Of a stretch of 40,117 nt of DNA, positions 9,372 through 17,260 are shown one piece after another. The position numbers were made by a program, and so were the translations under genes. Position 1 is the stretch's first letter. The number at the start of each line of letters is the position of its first letter. This DNA is from Chromatiales bacterium (GTDB lineage Bacteria > Pseudomonadota > Gammaproteobacteria > Chromatiales > Chromatiaceae): NCBI GenBank assembly GCA_024762485.1, contig JANTHH010000002.1, positions 1 to 40,117 of the forward strand, written 5' to 3'. Under the pieces are notes generated by a model, which ran no database searches, had not been told where the DNA came from, and was given only the letters and a program-made list of their open reading frames with translations.

Positions 9372-9462
9372 GGGGACACCTCTTTTTTTGTTGGCTCCAT
9401 GAGACTGACTATAGACGGTTTTGTCATCGGGCGAGCCCCGCCGCCCGGTTGTCCCTGGAACT

Positions 9463-11436
9463 TCAGGAGGCGCCATCGGCGAGCAGACTGCTGTCCTCTT
9501 CGTAGCTGCCTGCCGGTTCGAAGCGTTTCGACAGCTCGGCGACGGCATTGTCGATGTAGTCCTGTTGCATCTGCAGGTGGGTCTGTTGAGCCTTCAGTTC
9601 GGTGATGCGTTGTTCGAGGGTCTTGCGTGAACTGCCGGTTTCCTTCAGATCCTGTATCTGCTGGCTGAGGTCTTCCTTGTAATCCCGTATCTGCACGGTC
9701 AGCGGTGTCAGTGCATCGGAAAGCCAGTCGTTGACCTCCTGCCGCGTGGTGACGAAGACGTTGCGTGCACGGTCCACCTGGGTTTTGAAATATCTGCGCA
9801 CCACGAAGTTCTGGGTGCTGACGGTGGTGACCGGACTCTTGCGGTAGATCTCGGCCTCCTGTGCCAGCAGGTCGAGCTCGACCTGGTATTTGACACTGGA
9901 GATCATCGGCGGGTTTACCGGCTTGATCCCGTGGTGGCTCTCCAGCCGGCGGTAGATCGCCCGTATCACCCGGCGCAGGGTCTGGGACTGGGTGTTCACC
10001 ACCTGCATGCGTGCCTGCATGTCGTCGAAGACCACGCCCATGCCCTTTTTCAGGCCACGGGTGGTCCAGGCGCCGAGCATCTGCTTGCGGGCCTTCTCGA
10101 TGGTCTGGTCGAGTTCGGCGAGATCCAGGCTGTCGAGCAGCAGCCGGCCCTGCCTTTCAAATTCATCGCGGCTCTTCTTGTAACTCTCGAGGGTCTCCTT
10201 GTACTGCTGCTGATTGCGCTGTGCCTGGTTCATCATGTGCTTGAGCGCCGCCGAACTCTGGCCGCTCAGGTCATGCAGCTGATCCGCCTGCCGGCTGATA
10301 CGCAGTTCGCGGTCACCGAGCAGTTCCTTCAGGGTCGACAGCATGTTGCACACGGCGTTGGTGCATTCGCTGTGCAGGAAGCCCTGGCGATCATTGACCA
10401 GCGTCCTGGCGAGATATTTCTCGAGCTTGGGGATGCCACTGCGATGATCGAGGATCGCGTCCTCGCGGATGCGCGCAAGCAGGCCCTTCTGGGCCGAGAC
10501 CGCCAGCACCTTGTTGTCGCTGAGGCCGAGATGCCGGGCCACCACCTGCCGCTGCTGACGGATGTCCTCGTTGATGATCTCGACGCTGCGAAGTTCATCC
10601 CACAGGGTGTCGATCTTGTTCAGCACGGCCATGATGCCGGGGCGGTTGGTGCTCCCCGGCATGCTGGTGAACTGCTGCCACATGCTCAAGTCCGACTGGG
10701 TGATGCCGGTGTCGGCGCCGAGTACGAACAGCAGGGCCTGGGCGCTGGGGAGCATCTCGTAGGTGAGCTCGGGTTCGCTGCCCAGGGCATTGAGGCCGGG
10801 GGTGTCGAGGATGCGCAGACCCTTGGCCAGCAGCGGATGGCGGAAATTGATCAGTGCCAGCCGCCAGGCTGGGATCTCGACCGGTTCGTCGTCGGCGGGG
10901 GGCTGGCCGTTGATTTCGGGCGGGGCGAGTCCCATTTGCGCGGCCTCTGCAGCGCTCACCTGCGTGGTCCCGGTAACCTCCAGCAGTTGCTGCTCCAGTA
11001 CGGCCGGGTCCTCGAGGTTCAGCTCGATACGGGTCCAGCGATCGGGCTGGCGGCGAAGCTCTGCCAGCGAACTGTCCTCCAGCCGGCTGTCGATGGGCAG
11101 CAGGCTGAGGTAGGGCAACTCGTTGTTGTCCTGGAATATTTCCGTCGGGCACATGGTGGTGCGCCCCGGGGTGGTGGGCAGCAGGCGACGGCCATGATCG
11201 CAGAAGAATAGGGCGTTGATCAGCTCGGTCTTGCCGCGGGAGAACTCGCCGACCACGGCAACGGTGATCTCGTCGCTGGAGAGGGCGCGAGCACCATGCC
11301 GCAGTGCACGCTGCGCCTGCCGTGTGAGCAGCCCCTGGTCCTTGAGCCAGTTCGCCAGTTGCTGAAGGCGGCGTTTATGCTGCAGCTTCCAGTCAGCAAG
11401 TTGCCCCAGGCGCTGTTCCAGCTTGTGCTCCGACAT
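9463..11436 (-). CDS. Dynamin-like large GTPase
   Basis: A 657-residue protein. The GTPase domain is near the N-terminus: P-loop GEFSRGKT (residues 63-70), switch threonines around TTPGRTTMCPTE, G3 DTPG (211-214), and G4 NKID (273-276). After residue 350 the protein is mostly long charged helices, including a likely coiled coil at 340-420 and another at the C-terminus (LKETGSSRKTLEQRITELKA). There is no obvious membrane helix. Bacterial dynamin-like proteins remodel or protect membranes, but this subgroup has no function I know. I prefer the ATG at 11436 because AGAGGG lies 10 bases upstream of it, whereas the in-frame ATG at 11445 is only one base from that site. Confidence 0.85.
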   Translation of the reverse strand: MSEHKLEQRLGQLADWKLQHKRRLQQLANWLKDQGLLTRQAQRALRHGARALSSDEITVAVVGEFSRGKTELINALFFCDHGRRLLPTTPGRTTMCPTEIFQDNNELPYLSLLPIDSRLEDSSLAELRRQPDRWTRIELNLEDPAVLEQQLLEVTGTTQVSAAEAAQMGLAPPEINGQPPADDEPVEIPAWRLALINFRHPLLAKGLRILDTPGLNALGSEPELTYEMLPSAQALLFVLGADTGITQSDLSMWQQFTSMPGSTNRPGIMAVLNKIDTLWDELRSVEIINEDIRQQRQVVARHLGLSDNKVLAVSAQKGLLARIREDAILDHRSGIPKLEKYLARTLVNDRQGFLHSECTNAVCNMLSTLKELLGDRELRISRQADQLHDLSGQSSAALKHMMNQAQRNQQQYKETLESYKKSRDEFERQGRLLLDSLDLAELDQTIEKARKQMLGAWTTRGLKKGMGVVFDDMQARMQVVNTQSQTLRRVIRAIYRRLESHHGIKPVNPPMISSVKYQVELDLLAQEAEIYRKSPVTTVSTQNFVVRRYFKTQVDRARNVFVTTRQEVNDWLSDALTPLTVQIRDYKEDLSQQIQDLKETGSSRKTLEQRITELKAQQTHLQMQQDYIDNAVAELSKRFEPAGSYEEDSSLLADGAS

Positions 11437-11522
11437 GGCGTACATTCCCTCTGGTGATGTCTTATTAATTGTTGTTTCACGGCAGTTTAGGTGATTTTTT
11501 TAATCTTCTGGGAAATAAGCGA

Positions 11523-11810
11523 CTAAGTTTGTCGTTCGATATCGGGCGGGAGTTGGCGGGGCGCATGGATGGCGACCCGTTTCTGCCGGCCGCTCTCGCC
11601 GCTGAGCAGTGTCACCGCCGATCTGGCGACACCGAATTGTTTTGCCAGGTAGGCGATGAGGTGGCTGTTGGCCTTGCCGTCCACCGGCGGGGCCGTGATG
11701 CGCAGCTTGCGCTGTTCGCCCATCACCTCGGCGAAGCCGTCACGGCTCGACCTGGGCTGTACCCGCAGTTTCAGGATCAGCTGCTCACCGCGCCATTCAT
11801 ACCAGCCCAT
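11523..11810 (-). CDS. yggU: DUF167 (YggU) family protein
   Basis: A 95-residue protein of the YggU/DUF167 family, with the family hallmarks LRVQPRSSRDGFAEV, then LRITAPPVDGKANSHLIAYL and SGESGRQKRVAI. The biochemical function is unknown. Its start is 6 bases after the yggT stop, matching the yggT-yggU order of many gammaproteobacteria. It ends the yggS-proC-yggT-yggU cluster; an 86-base AT-richer gap then separates it from the dynamin-like gene, which probably has its own promoter there. Confidence 0.92.
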   Translation of the reverse strand: MGWYEWRGEQLILKLRVQPRSSRDGFAEVMGEQRKLRITAPPVDGKANSHLIAYLAKQFGVARSAVTLLSGESGRQKRVAIHAPRQLPPDIERQT

Positions 11811-11816
11811 GAAGGT

Positions 11817-12392
11817 TCACAGGAGCTGGCCGATGAGGTGCTCAATGGGGGGAATGAGCAGCATCTTCAACAGCATCAGAGCGATGATCAGCACCATCGG
11901 GCTGAAGTCCATGCCGCCAGCCGGCGGCAGCAGCCGGCGCACCGGTTGCAGCAGCGGTTCCGTGAGACTGCTGAGCAGGGCGATGGCCGGGTTGTAGCCA
12001 CTGGGTGCGAACCAGCTGAGGATGGCAAGGATGATGGTGGCAAAAAGAAAGACATTGATGATCAGCGAAAGCAGTTCAGGGATTGCCAGCAGCAATGGCG
12101 CGGCGAAGTGCAGGCCCCGGCCACCGATCCACAGCACCAGCAACAGTTCGATGGCCTTGACCAGCCAGGCGAGCAGCAGCGATGACAGATCCAGTTTGCC
12201 CGCGCTGGGGATGATGCGCCGCAGGGGTGTCACCAGCGGGCTGGTGAGCTTGACCACGAACTGGGACAGGGGGTTGTAGAAATCGGCCCTGACCACCTGC
12301 AGCAGGAAGCGCAGGATGACGACGAGGGCGTAGAGCCCGAATGTCACCTGTACCAGGAAGGTGGCGGGGTTGGCGAGGTAATTACTGTCCAT
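11817..12392 (-). CDS. yggT: YggT family membrane protein, two-repeat form
   Basis: A 191-residue membrane protein made of two tandem YggT units. The first is built around FLLQVVRADFYNPLSQFVVK then PLVTPLRRIIPSAGKLDLSS, the second around ILSWFAPSGYNPAIALLSS then EPLLQPVRRLLPPAGGMDFS. YggT proteins have been linked to osmotic stress or cell-envelope assembly, without an agreed mechanism. I chose the ATG at 12392, which overlaps the proC end by 11 bases and starts MDSNYLANPATFLVQ; a TTG at 12422 would add ten residues. Translation is probably coupled to proC. Confidence 0.9.
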   Translation of the reverse strand: MDSNYLANPATFLVQVTFGLYALVVILRFLLQVVRADFYNPLSQFVVKLTSPLVTPLRRIIPSAGKLDLSSLLLAWLVKAIELLLVLWIGGRGLHFAAPLLLAIPELLSLIINVFLFATIILAILSWFAPSGYNPAIALLSSLTEPLLQPVRRLLPPAGGMDFSPMVLIIALMLLKMLLIPPIEHLIGQLL

Positions 12393-13224
12393 TGCGGCTG
12401 TCCAGGCTGTTGGAGAGTTCAACTGATCGCTCGTGTGCGGCCTTCAGCGCCTCTGCGAACAGGCGCGGCAGCCCGCCGTCCTGCAGGCGCTGCAGGGCCG
12501 CCTCGGTGGTCCCCCCGGGGGAGGTCACTTTCTGTCGCAGCGTGGCCGGGCCGTCATTGCTTTCCATGGCCATGCGTGCGGCACCCAGTGCGGTCTGCAG
12601 GGTCAGCAGGTGCGCGGTATCTGCTGGCAGGCCGAGCTCGATGGCGGCCGCCTCCATGGCCTCCATCACCAGGAAATAATAGGCCGGCCCGCTGCCGGAG
12701 ACGGCGGTGACCGCGTCCATCAGCGACTCGTCATCGAGCCACAGGGCGAGGCCCACCGCACGCATGATCTGCTCGGCGGTGTCGCGCTGGGCGGCGCTCA
12801 CCCCGTCGGCGGCGAACAGTGCCGTGGCGCCGGCCTGGATCATCGCCGGGGTGTTGGGCATGGTGCGCACCACGGCCAGCCGGTCGTTGCCGAGCCAGGC
12901 GCGGAGGGTGTCGGTACGGATGCCGGCGGCGATGGAGATCAGCAGGGGACCCCCGGGAGAGGACAAGGTGGGCGCCAGTTCCCGGGCCACCGTCTCCAGC
13001 TGCTGCGGCTTGACTGCGAGCAGCAGCACGTCGGCGCGGTCCGCTGCCTCGGCGTTATTCGCCACGGCGGTGATGCCGAAGCGCTCGGCCAGGGCGCCGG
13101 CCTTGGCCTGGTCGGGATCGGATACCAGCAGCCTCGATGGCGGCATGCCATCTGCGATCAGGCCGCCGATCAGGGCCGCGGCCATGTTGCCGCCGCCGAT
13201 GAAGCCGATGGTTTCCGTATGCAT
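12382..13224 (-). CDS. proC: Pyrroline-5-carboxylate reductase
   Basis: ProC reduces 1-pyrroline-5-carboxylate to proline with NAD(P)H in the cytoplasm. The 280-residue product starts with a Rossmann motif (IGFIGGGNMAAALIGGL) and has the family signatures VLLLAVKPQQLETV, VRTMPNTPAMIQAGATAL, and the C-terminal AVSGSGPAYYFLVMEAM and KVTSPGGTTEAAL. The length is normal. It lies 60 bases after yggS, and a perfect 11-bp inverted repeat sits in that gap; its 3' arm ends 12 bases before the proC ATG. A GGAAG just after the arm could be the ribosome-binding site. Confidence 0.97.
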   Translation of the reverse strand: MHTETIGFIGGGNMAAALIGGLIADGMPPSRLLVSDPDQAKAGALAERFGITAVANNAEAADRADVLLLAVKPQQLETVARELAPTLSSPGGPLLISIAAGIRTDTLRAWLGNDRLAVVRTMPNTPAMIQAGATALFAADGVSAAQRDTAEQIMRAVGLALWLDDESLMDAVTAVSGSGPAYYFLVMEAMEAAAIELGLPADTAHLLTLQTALGAARMAMESNDGPATLRQKVTSPGGTTEAALQRLQDGGLPRLFAEALKAAHERSVELSNSLDSRNGQ

Positions 13225-13236
13225 GTCAGTTGTCTT

Positions 13237-13296
13237 CCGCGCCGGTGGTGAGAGGGATTGTCGAAGGACAGTAGTCTAACGATATCACCGGCGCGG
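13237..13296 (-). repeat. Perfect 11-bp inverted repeat at the yggS-proC junction
   Basis: The arms are CCGCGCCGGTG (13237-13247) and its exact reverse complement CACCGGCGCGG (13286-13296), with a 38-base interior. In the yggS-proC mRNA the 5' arm lies over the last yggS codons and stop, and the 3' arm ends just before the likely proC ribosome-binding site. It could form a stem that affects proC translation or mRNA stability. There is no U-run after it, so it is not a standard terminator. Confidence 0.75.
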
Positions 13297-13968
13297 GCCA
13301 AAGATGGCCGTGCCGATCCGCACCAGGGTCGCACCTTCGCAGACCGCGGCCTCCAGGTCACCGGACATGCCCATGGACAGGGTGTCGAGTCCGAAGCCCC
13401 GTTCGTTGAGCTGGTCGCGCAGTTCCCGCAGCTGACGGAACACCGCACGCTGGCGGTCGCGGTCGTCGCTCGGTGCCGGCAGCGTCATGAGACCGCGCAG
13501 GCGCAGGTTGGGCAGGGCGGTGATCTCCGTGGCCAGCGCCTCTGCCTCGTCCGGTGCGATGCCCCCCTTGCTCTGCTCGCCGCTGAGGTTGATCTGCAGA
13601 CAGACGGCTAAAGGTTTGTGCCCGGCCGGCCGTTGATCATTCAGACGGCGTGCGTGCCTGGCATCGTCCAGGCCGTGGACCCAGTCGAACAGGCTGGCGA
13701 TGGGCCGGGTCTTGTTGCTCTGGATGCGGCCGATGTAATGCCAGACGATGTCGAGGCCGGCCAGGGCGCGGATCTTCCGTTCGGCCTCCTGCAGGTAACT
13801 CTCGCCGAAGAGTCGCTGGCCGGCGGCATGTGCAGTGGCGATATCCTCTGCAGGTCGGGTCTTGCTGACCGCCAGCAGGGCGATGTCGGCGGGGTCCCTT
13901 CCGCAGTCGGTGGCGGCCTGCAGAATGCGTGAATGCACCTGTTTGAGACGTTGTTCAATTGGGTTCAT
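13285..13968 (-). CDS. yggS: YggS/PLPBP family pyridoxal phosphate homeostasis protein
   Basis: A PLP-binding, alanine-racemase-like single-domain protein that buffers pyridoxal phosphate and affects amino-acid balance; it has no confirmed enzyme activity. Visible signatures: ALLAVSKTRPAEDIATAH with the PLP lysine, FGESYLQEAERKI, WHYIGRIQSNKTR, LQINLSGEQSKGG, LRGLMTLPAP, and the C-terminal LSMGMSGDLEAAVCEGATLV then RIGTAIFG. The ATG at 13968 gives 227 residues; an in-frame GTG at 13986 would add six, and neither has a strong ribosome-binding site, so the start is uncertain. It is divergent from pilT, as recalled for Pseudomonas. Confidence 0.93.
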   Translation of the reverse strand: MNPIEQRLKQVHSRILQAATDCGRDPADIALLAVSKTRPAEDIATAHAAGQRLFGESYLQEAERKIRALAGLDIVWHYIGRIQSNKTRPIASLFDWVHGLDDARHARRLNDQRPAGHKPLAVCLQINLSGEQSKGGIAPDEAEALATEITALPNLRLRGLMTLPAPSDDRDRQRAVFRQLRELRDQLNERGFGLDTLSMGMSGDLEAAVCEGATLVRIGTAIFGPRR

Positions 13969-14109
13969 GGAGGGATTGTGGTTCACTAGGGTCCAGGCGT
14001 CATCAATAACATAATCAACGGGATGGCGGTGCAGGGATGACAGCGCCCCTTGCCGCCCGAGTCACCTGAACGGCTGCCTGTCCGGTGGCCGGGATATTTG
14101 AGGTAGTCG

Positions 14110-15147
14110 ATGGATATCACAGAACTGCTTGCCTTCAGCGTCAAGCACAACGCCTCGGATCTGCATCTCTCGGCGGGCCTGCCGCCGATGATCCGGGTCG
14201 ATGGCGACATCCGGCGTGTCAACGTGCCGGCACTCGAGCACAAGATGGTACACGCGCTGGTGTACGACATCATGAACGACAAGCAGCGCAAGGACTTCGA
14301 GGAATTCTTCGAGGTCGACTTCTCCTTCGACATCCCCGGCCTGGCGCGTTTCCGGGTCAACGCCTTCAACCAGGAGCGTGGTGCTGCGGCTGTGTTCCGC
14401 ACCATCCCCTCCAAGGTGCTGACTCTGGAGGACCTGGATGCGCCGTCCATCTTCCGCACCATCAGCGACAACCACCGCGGCCTGGTGCTGGTCACCGGAC
14501 CCACCGGCTCGGGTAAATCCACCACCCTGGCCGCCATGGTGGACTACAAGAACGACAACGAGTACGGCCACATCCTCACCATCGAGGACCCCATCGAATT
14601 CGTGCACCAGAGCAAGAAGTGCCTGGTGAACCAGCGCGAGGTGCACCGTGACACCCTGGGCTTCGCCGAGGCCCTGCGCTCGGCCCTGCGCGAGGACCCG
14701 GACACCATCCTGGTGGGCGAGCTGCGGGACCTGGAGACCATCCGCCTGGCGCTCACCGCGGCGGAGACCGGTCACCTGGTATTCGGCACCCTGCACACCA
14801 GTTCGGCGGCCAAGACCATCGACCGGATCATCGACGTGTTCCCCGCCGGCGAGAAGTCCATGGTGCGTTCCATGCTGTCCGAGTCACTGCGTGCGGTCAT
14901 CTCCCAGTCGCTGCTGAAGCGCGTGGGCGGTGGGCGTATCGCCTCGCACGAGATCATGATCGGCACCCCGGCGATCCGTAACCTGATCCGCGAGGACAAG
15001 GTGGCGCAGATGTACTCCGCCATCCAGACCGGTCAGGCGCACGGCATGCAGACGCTTGACCAGAACCTGCAGGATCTGGTCAAGCGCGGGCAGATCGCCA
15101 AGGCCGAGGCGAAGGCCCGTGCGGTCAACAAGGAGACCTTCACCTGA
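14110..15147 (+). CDS. pilT: Type IV pilus retraction ATPase PilT
   Basis: PilT is the hexameric ATPase that depolymerises type IV pili and powers twitching. The 345-residue product starts MDITELLAFSVKHNASDLHL and has Walker A GPTGSGKSTT (residues 130-139), the Asp-box TIEDPIEF, the Walker B region DTILVGELRDLETI, the His-box TGHLVFGTLHTSSA, and the PilT-specific C-terminal AIRNLIREDKVAQMYS. The length is nearly the same as Pseudomonas PilT. The ribosome-binding site GAGGT lies 5 bases before the ATG. It is followed 119 bases later by its paralogue pilU. Confidence 0.98.
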   Translation: MDITELLAFSVKHNASDLHLSAGLPPMIRVDGDIRRVNVPALEHKMVHALVYDIMNDKQRKDFEEFFEVDFSFDIPGLARFRVNAFNQERGAAAVFRTIPSKVLTLEDLDAPSIFRTISDNHRGLVLVTGPTGSGKSTTLAAMVDYKNDNEYGHILTIEDPIEFVHQSKKCLVNQREVHRDTLGFAEALRSALREDPDTILVGELRDLETIRLALTAAETGHLVFGTLHTSSAAKTIDRIIDVFPAGEKSMVRSMLSESLRAVISQSLLKRVGGGRIASHEIMIGTPAIRNLIREDKVAQMYSAIQTGQAHGMQTLDQNLQDLVKRGQIAKAEAKARAVNKETFT

Positions 15148-15266
15148 TCGTGGGCGGGGGCGGGGAAGCAGCGGTCGTCGGGTATCAATCCATGTCCGGC
15201 AGATGAACAGGAAAGACCGGGTGGGCCGACGTATCGATCGGTGCCAGCGGCAATCAGGGAGGCGAG

Positions 15267-16388
15267 ATGGAATTTACAGATTTGTTGAAGAAGATGGTGG
15301 ACAAGCGGGCATCCGACCTGTTCATCACCGCGCACCTGCCGCCGACCATCAAGGTCAACGGCCGCATCATACCGGCGAGCAAGACCGTGCTCGACGAGCA
15401 GCAGGCGCACGAACTCGTCATGTCGCTGATGACCCCTACCCAGCGCGATGACTTCAAACACACCAAGGAATGCAATTTCGCCTTCAGTGCCAAGGGCGTC
15501 GGACGCTTCCGGGTCAGCGCCTTCATCCAGCGTGACACCTCCGGCATGGTGTTGCGTCGCATCGAGACCAACATCCCGATGGTGGAGGACCTGGGGCTGC
15601 CCGACACCCTCAAGGACCTGGCGATGAGCCAGCGGGGCATCGTCTTCCTGGTCGGTGCCACCGGCACCGGCAAGTCGACCACCCTGGCGGCGATGGTGGG
15701 GCACCGCAATCGCAATGGCTCGGGCCATATCATCAGCATCGAGGATCCGATCGAATTCCTGCACAGCCACGACAACTGCATCGTCACCCAGCGCGAGGTG
15801 GGGGTGGATACCGAGTCCTACGAGGTGGCCCTGCGCAATACCCTGCGGCAGGCGCCGGACGTGATCCTGATCGGCGAGATACGCACCCGCGAGTCGATGG
15901 AGCATGCCATCACCTTCGCCGAGACAGGCCACCTGGTGATGACCACCCTGCACGCCAACAATGCCAACCAGGCGATCGAGCGCATCCTGCATTTCTTCCC
16001 CGAGGATCGCCGTGCCCAGGTGATGATGGATCTGGCCCTCAACCTGCGCGGCATCGTTGCCCAGCAACTGATCCCGCGGGTGGACGGCCACGGCCGGCGC
16101 GCGGCCATCGAGGTGATGCTCAACTCGCCGCTGATGGCGGAGCTGATCCTCAAGGGCGAGGTGAGCAAGATGAAGGAGCTGATGAAGCGCTCGGGCGAGA
16201 TGGGGATGCGCACCTTCGATCAGCATCTCTACGAGCTGTGCAGACGCGGTGAGATCTCCGAGGAGCACGCACTGCGCTACGCCGACTCGGCCAACGAGGT
16301 GCGGCTTATGCTCAAGCTCGGCGGCAACCAGCGCGACCTGGTGTCCCAGGTCGAGGCCAGCGGCGGGATGCCCAGTTTCCTGGAGTAG
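15267..16388 (+). CDS. pilU: Type IV pilus retraction ATPase PilU
   Basis: PilU is a PilT paralogue that assists retraction and usually depends on PilT. The 373-residue product starts MEFTDLLKKMVDKRASDLFI and has Walker A GATGTGKSTT (residues 130-139), SIEDPIEFLHSHDNC, the Walker B region DVILIGEIRTRESM and the His-box TGHLVMTTLHANNA. The C-terminal tail past about residue 340 (NEVRLMLKLGGNQRDL) is longer than PilT, as is usual for PilU. A strong GGGAGG ribosome-binding site precedes the ATG. Its stop faces the pyrK stop only 8 bases away, with no visible terminator between them. Confidence 0.96.
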   Translation: MEFTDLLKKMVDKRASDLFITAHLPPTIKVNGRIIPASKTVLDEQQAHELVMSLMTPTQRDDFKHTKECNFAFSAKGVGRFRVSAFIQRDTSGMVLRRIETNIPMVEDLGLPDTLKDLAMSQRGIVFLVGATGTGKSTTLAAMVGHRNRNGSGHIISIEDPIEFLHSHDNCIVTQREVGVDTESYEVALRNTLRQAPDVILIGEIRTRESMEHAITFAETGHLVMTTLHANNANQAIERILHFFPEDRRAQVMMDLALNLRGIVAQQLIPRVDGHGRRAAIEVMLNSPLMAELILKGEVSKMKELMKRSGEMGMRTFDQHLYELCRRGEISEEHALRYADSANEVRLMLKLGGNQRDLVSQVEASGGMPSFLE

Positions 16389-16396
16389 GGCCGGGG

Positions 16397-17260
16397 TCAG
16401 AACACCCGGTAACCGTCGAACACGGGCCCGTCCACGCACACCCGCTGCATGGCCGGGCCCGTATCCGTCTGCACCTCGACCACGCAGCCGGCGCAGCCAC
16501 CCACCGCGCAGGCCATGTATTCCTCCAGCGAGACCTGTACCGGCAGGTCGTAGTCTCTCGCCAGGCCGACCACCGCCTCCAGCATGGGGTGAGGCCCACA
16601 GGCATGGAGCGTCACTTCACTGCGCGCCTGCGCATCCAGGCCGTCCAGCCAGTGGCGCGCCAGATCGGTGACATAGCCGTCGAAGCAGCCGGCGTAGCCC
16701 TGCAGGCTGGCGAGGCGACTGGCAATGCCCCAGTCCTCGAGCAGTGGCATGGCAGCGATCACGCCCTCGGGTATGCCCGGCAGCATCAGCTGTGACGGGC
16801 GGGGGTGGAACGGAAAGGGTACCTCCGAGCCGAGGATGACGAAGGGCTGGCTGTCGCTGCCCTTGAGTGACTCGGCGATGCAGATCATCGGCGGCATGCC
16901 GACACCCCCGCCGATCAGCAGCGGACGCCGGGATACGACCTCGAACGGTCTGCCGATCGGTCCCATCACACTCAATCGCTCACCGCTTTGACGCTGTGAC
17001 AGCAGGCGCGTGCCCTCACCAACCACCTTGTAGAGAAAGTCGACCCAGCCCTGCTCCGGCGAGTGCCGCATGATGGAGATGGGGCGGCGCATCGGCCGCA
17101 GCGGCGATACGGTGATGTGGGCGAACTGACCGGGCAGCGCGGCCGCGGCACATTGGGGCGCCTGCACCCGCAGGATGTGCTGGTCGCCGTCGAGGGCCTC
17201 GTGGCTGAGGATCTCGGCGTCCTCGACGAAAATGGTGTCGCGGTGGGGCCTGGCATTCAT
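16397..17260 (-). CDS. pyrK: Dihydroorotate dehydrogenase electron-transfer subunit (PyrK-like)
   Basis: A 287-residue flavoprotein of the ferredoxin reductase superfamily. PyrK passes electrons from class 1B dihydroorotate dehydrogenase (PyrDB) to NAD+. Visible motifs: FAD-binding MRRPISIM, nucleotide-binding LLIGGGVGMPPM, the CGPHPML motif, and a C-terminal [2Fe-2S] site with Cys251, Cys256, Cys259 and Cys275 (C-x4-C-x2-C-x15-C), all intact. The start overlaps the pyrX stop by 4 bases, so it is coupled to the pyrimidine genes. No pyrD is in the window. Most gammaproteobacteria use the quinone-linked class 2 enzyme, so its partner is an open point. Confidence 0.88.
   Translation of the reverse strand: MNARPHRDTIFVEDAEILSHEALDGDQHILRVQAPQCAAAALPGQFAHITVSPLRPMRRPISIMRHSPEQGWVDFLYKVVGEGTRLLSQRQSGERLSVMGPIGRPFEVVSRRPLLIGGGVGMPPMICIAESLKGSDSQPFVILGSEVPFPFHPRPSQLMLPGIPEGVIAAMPLLEDWGIASRLASLQGYAGCFDGYVTDLARHWLDGLDAQARSEVTLHACGPHPMLEAVVGLARDYDLPVQVSLEEYMACAVGGCAGCVVEVQTDTGPAMQRVCVDGPVFDGYRVF

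Noticed and set aside
9931..11211. Long open frame antisense to the dynamin-like GTPase
   Set aside because: The opposite strand encodes clear G1, G3 and G4 motifs; this frame has biased, motif-free composition.
15033..16439. Long open frame antisense to pilU (about 470 codons)
   Set aside because: It is a mirror of the pilU codon pattern, with composition typical of an antisense shadow and no recognisable domain.
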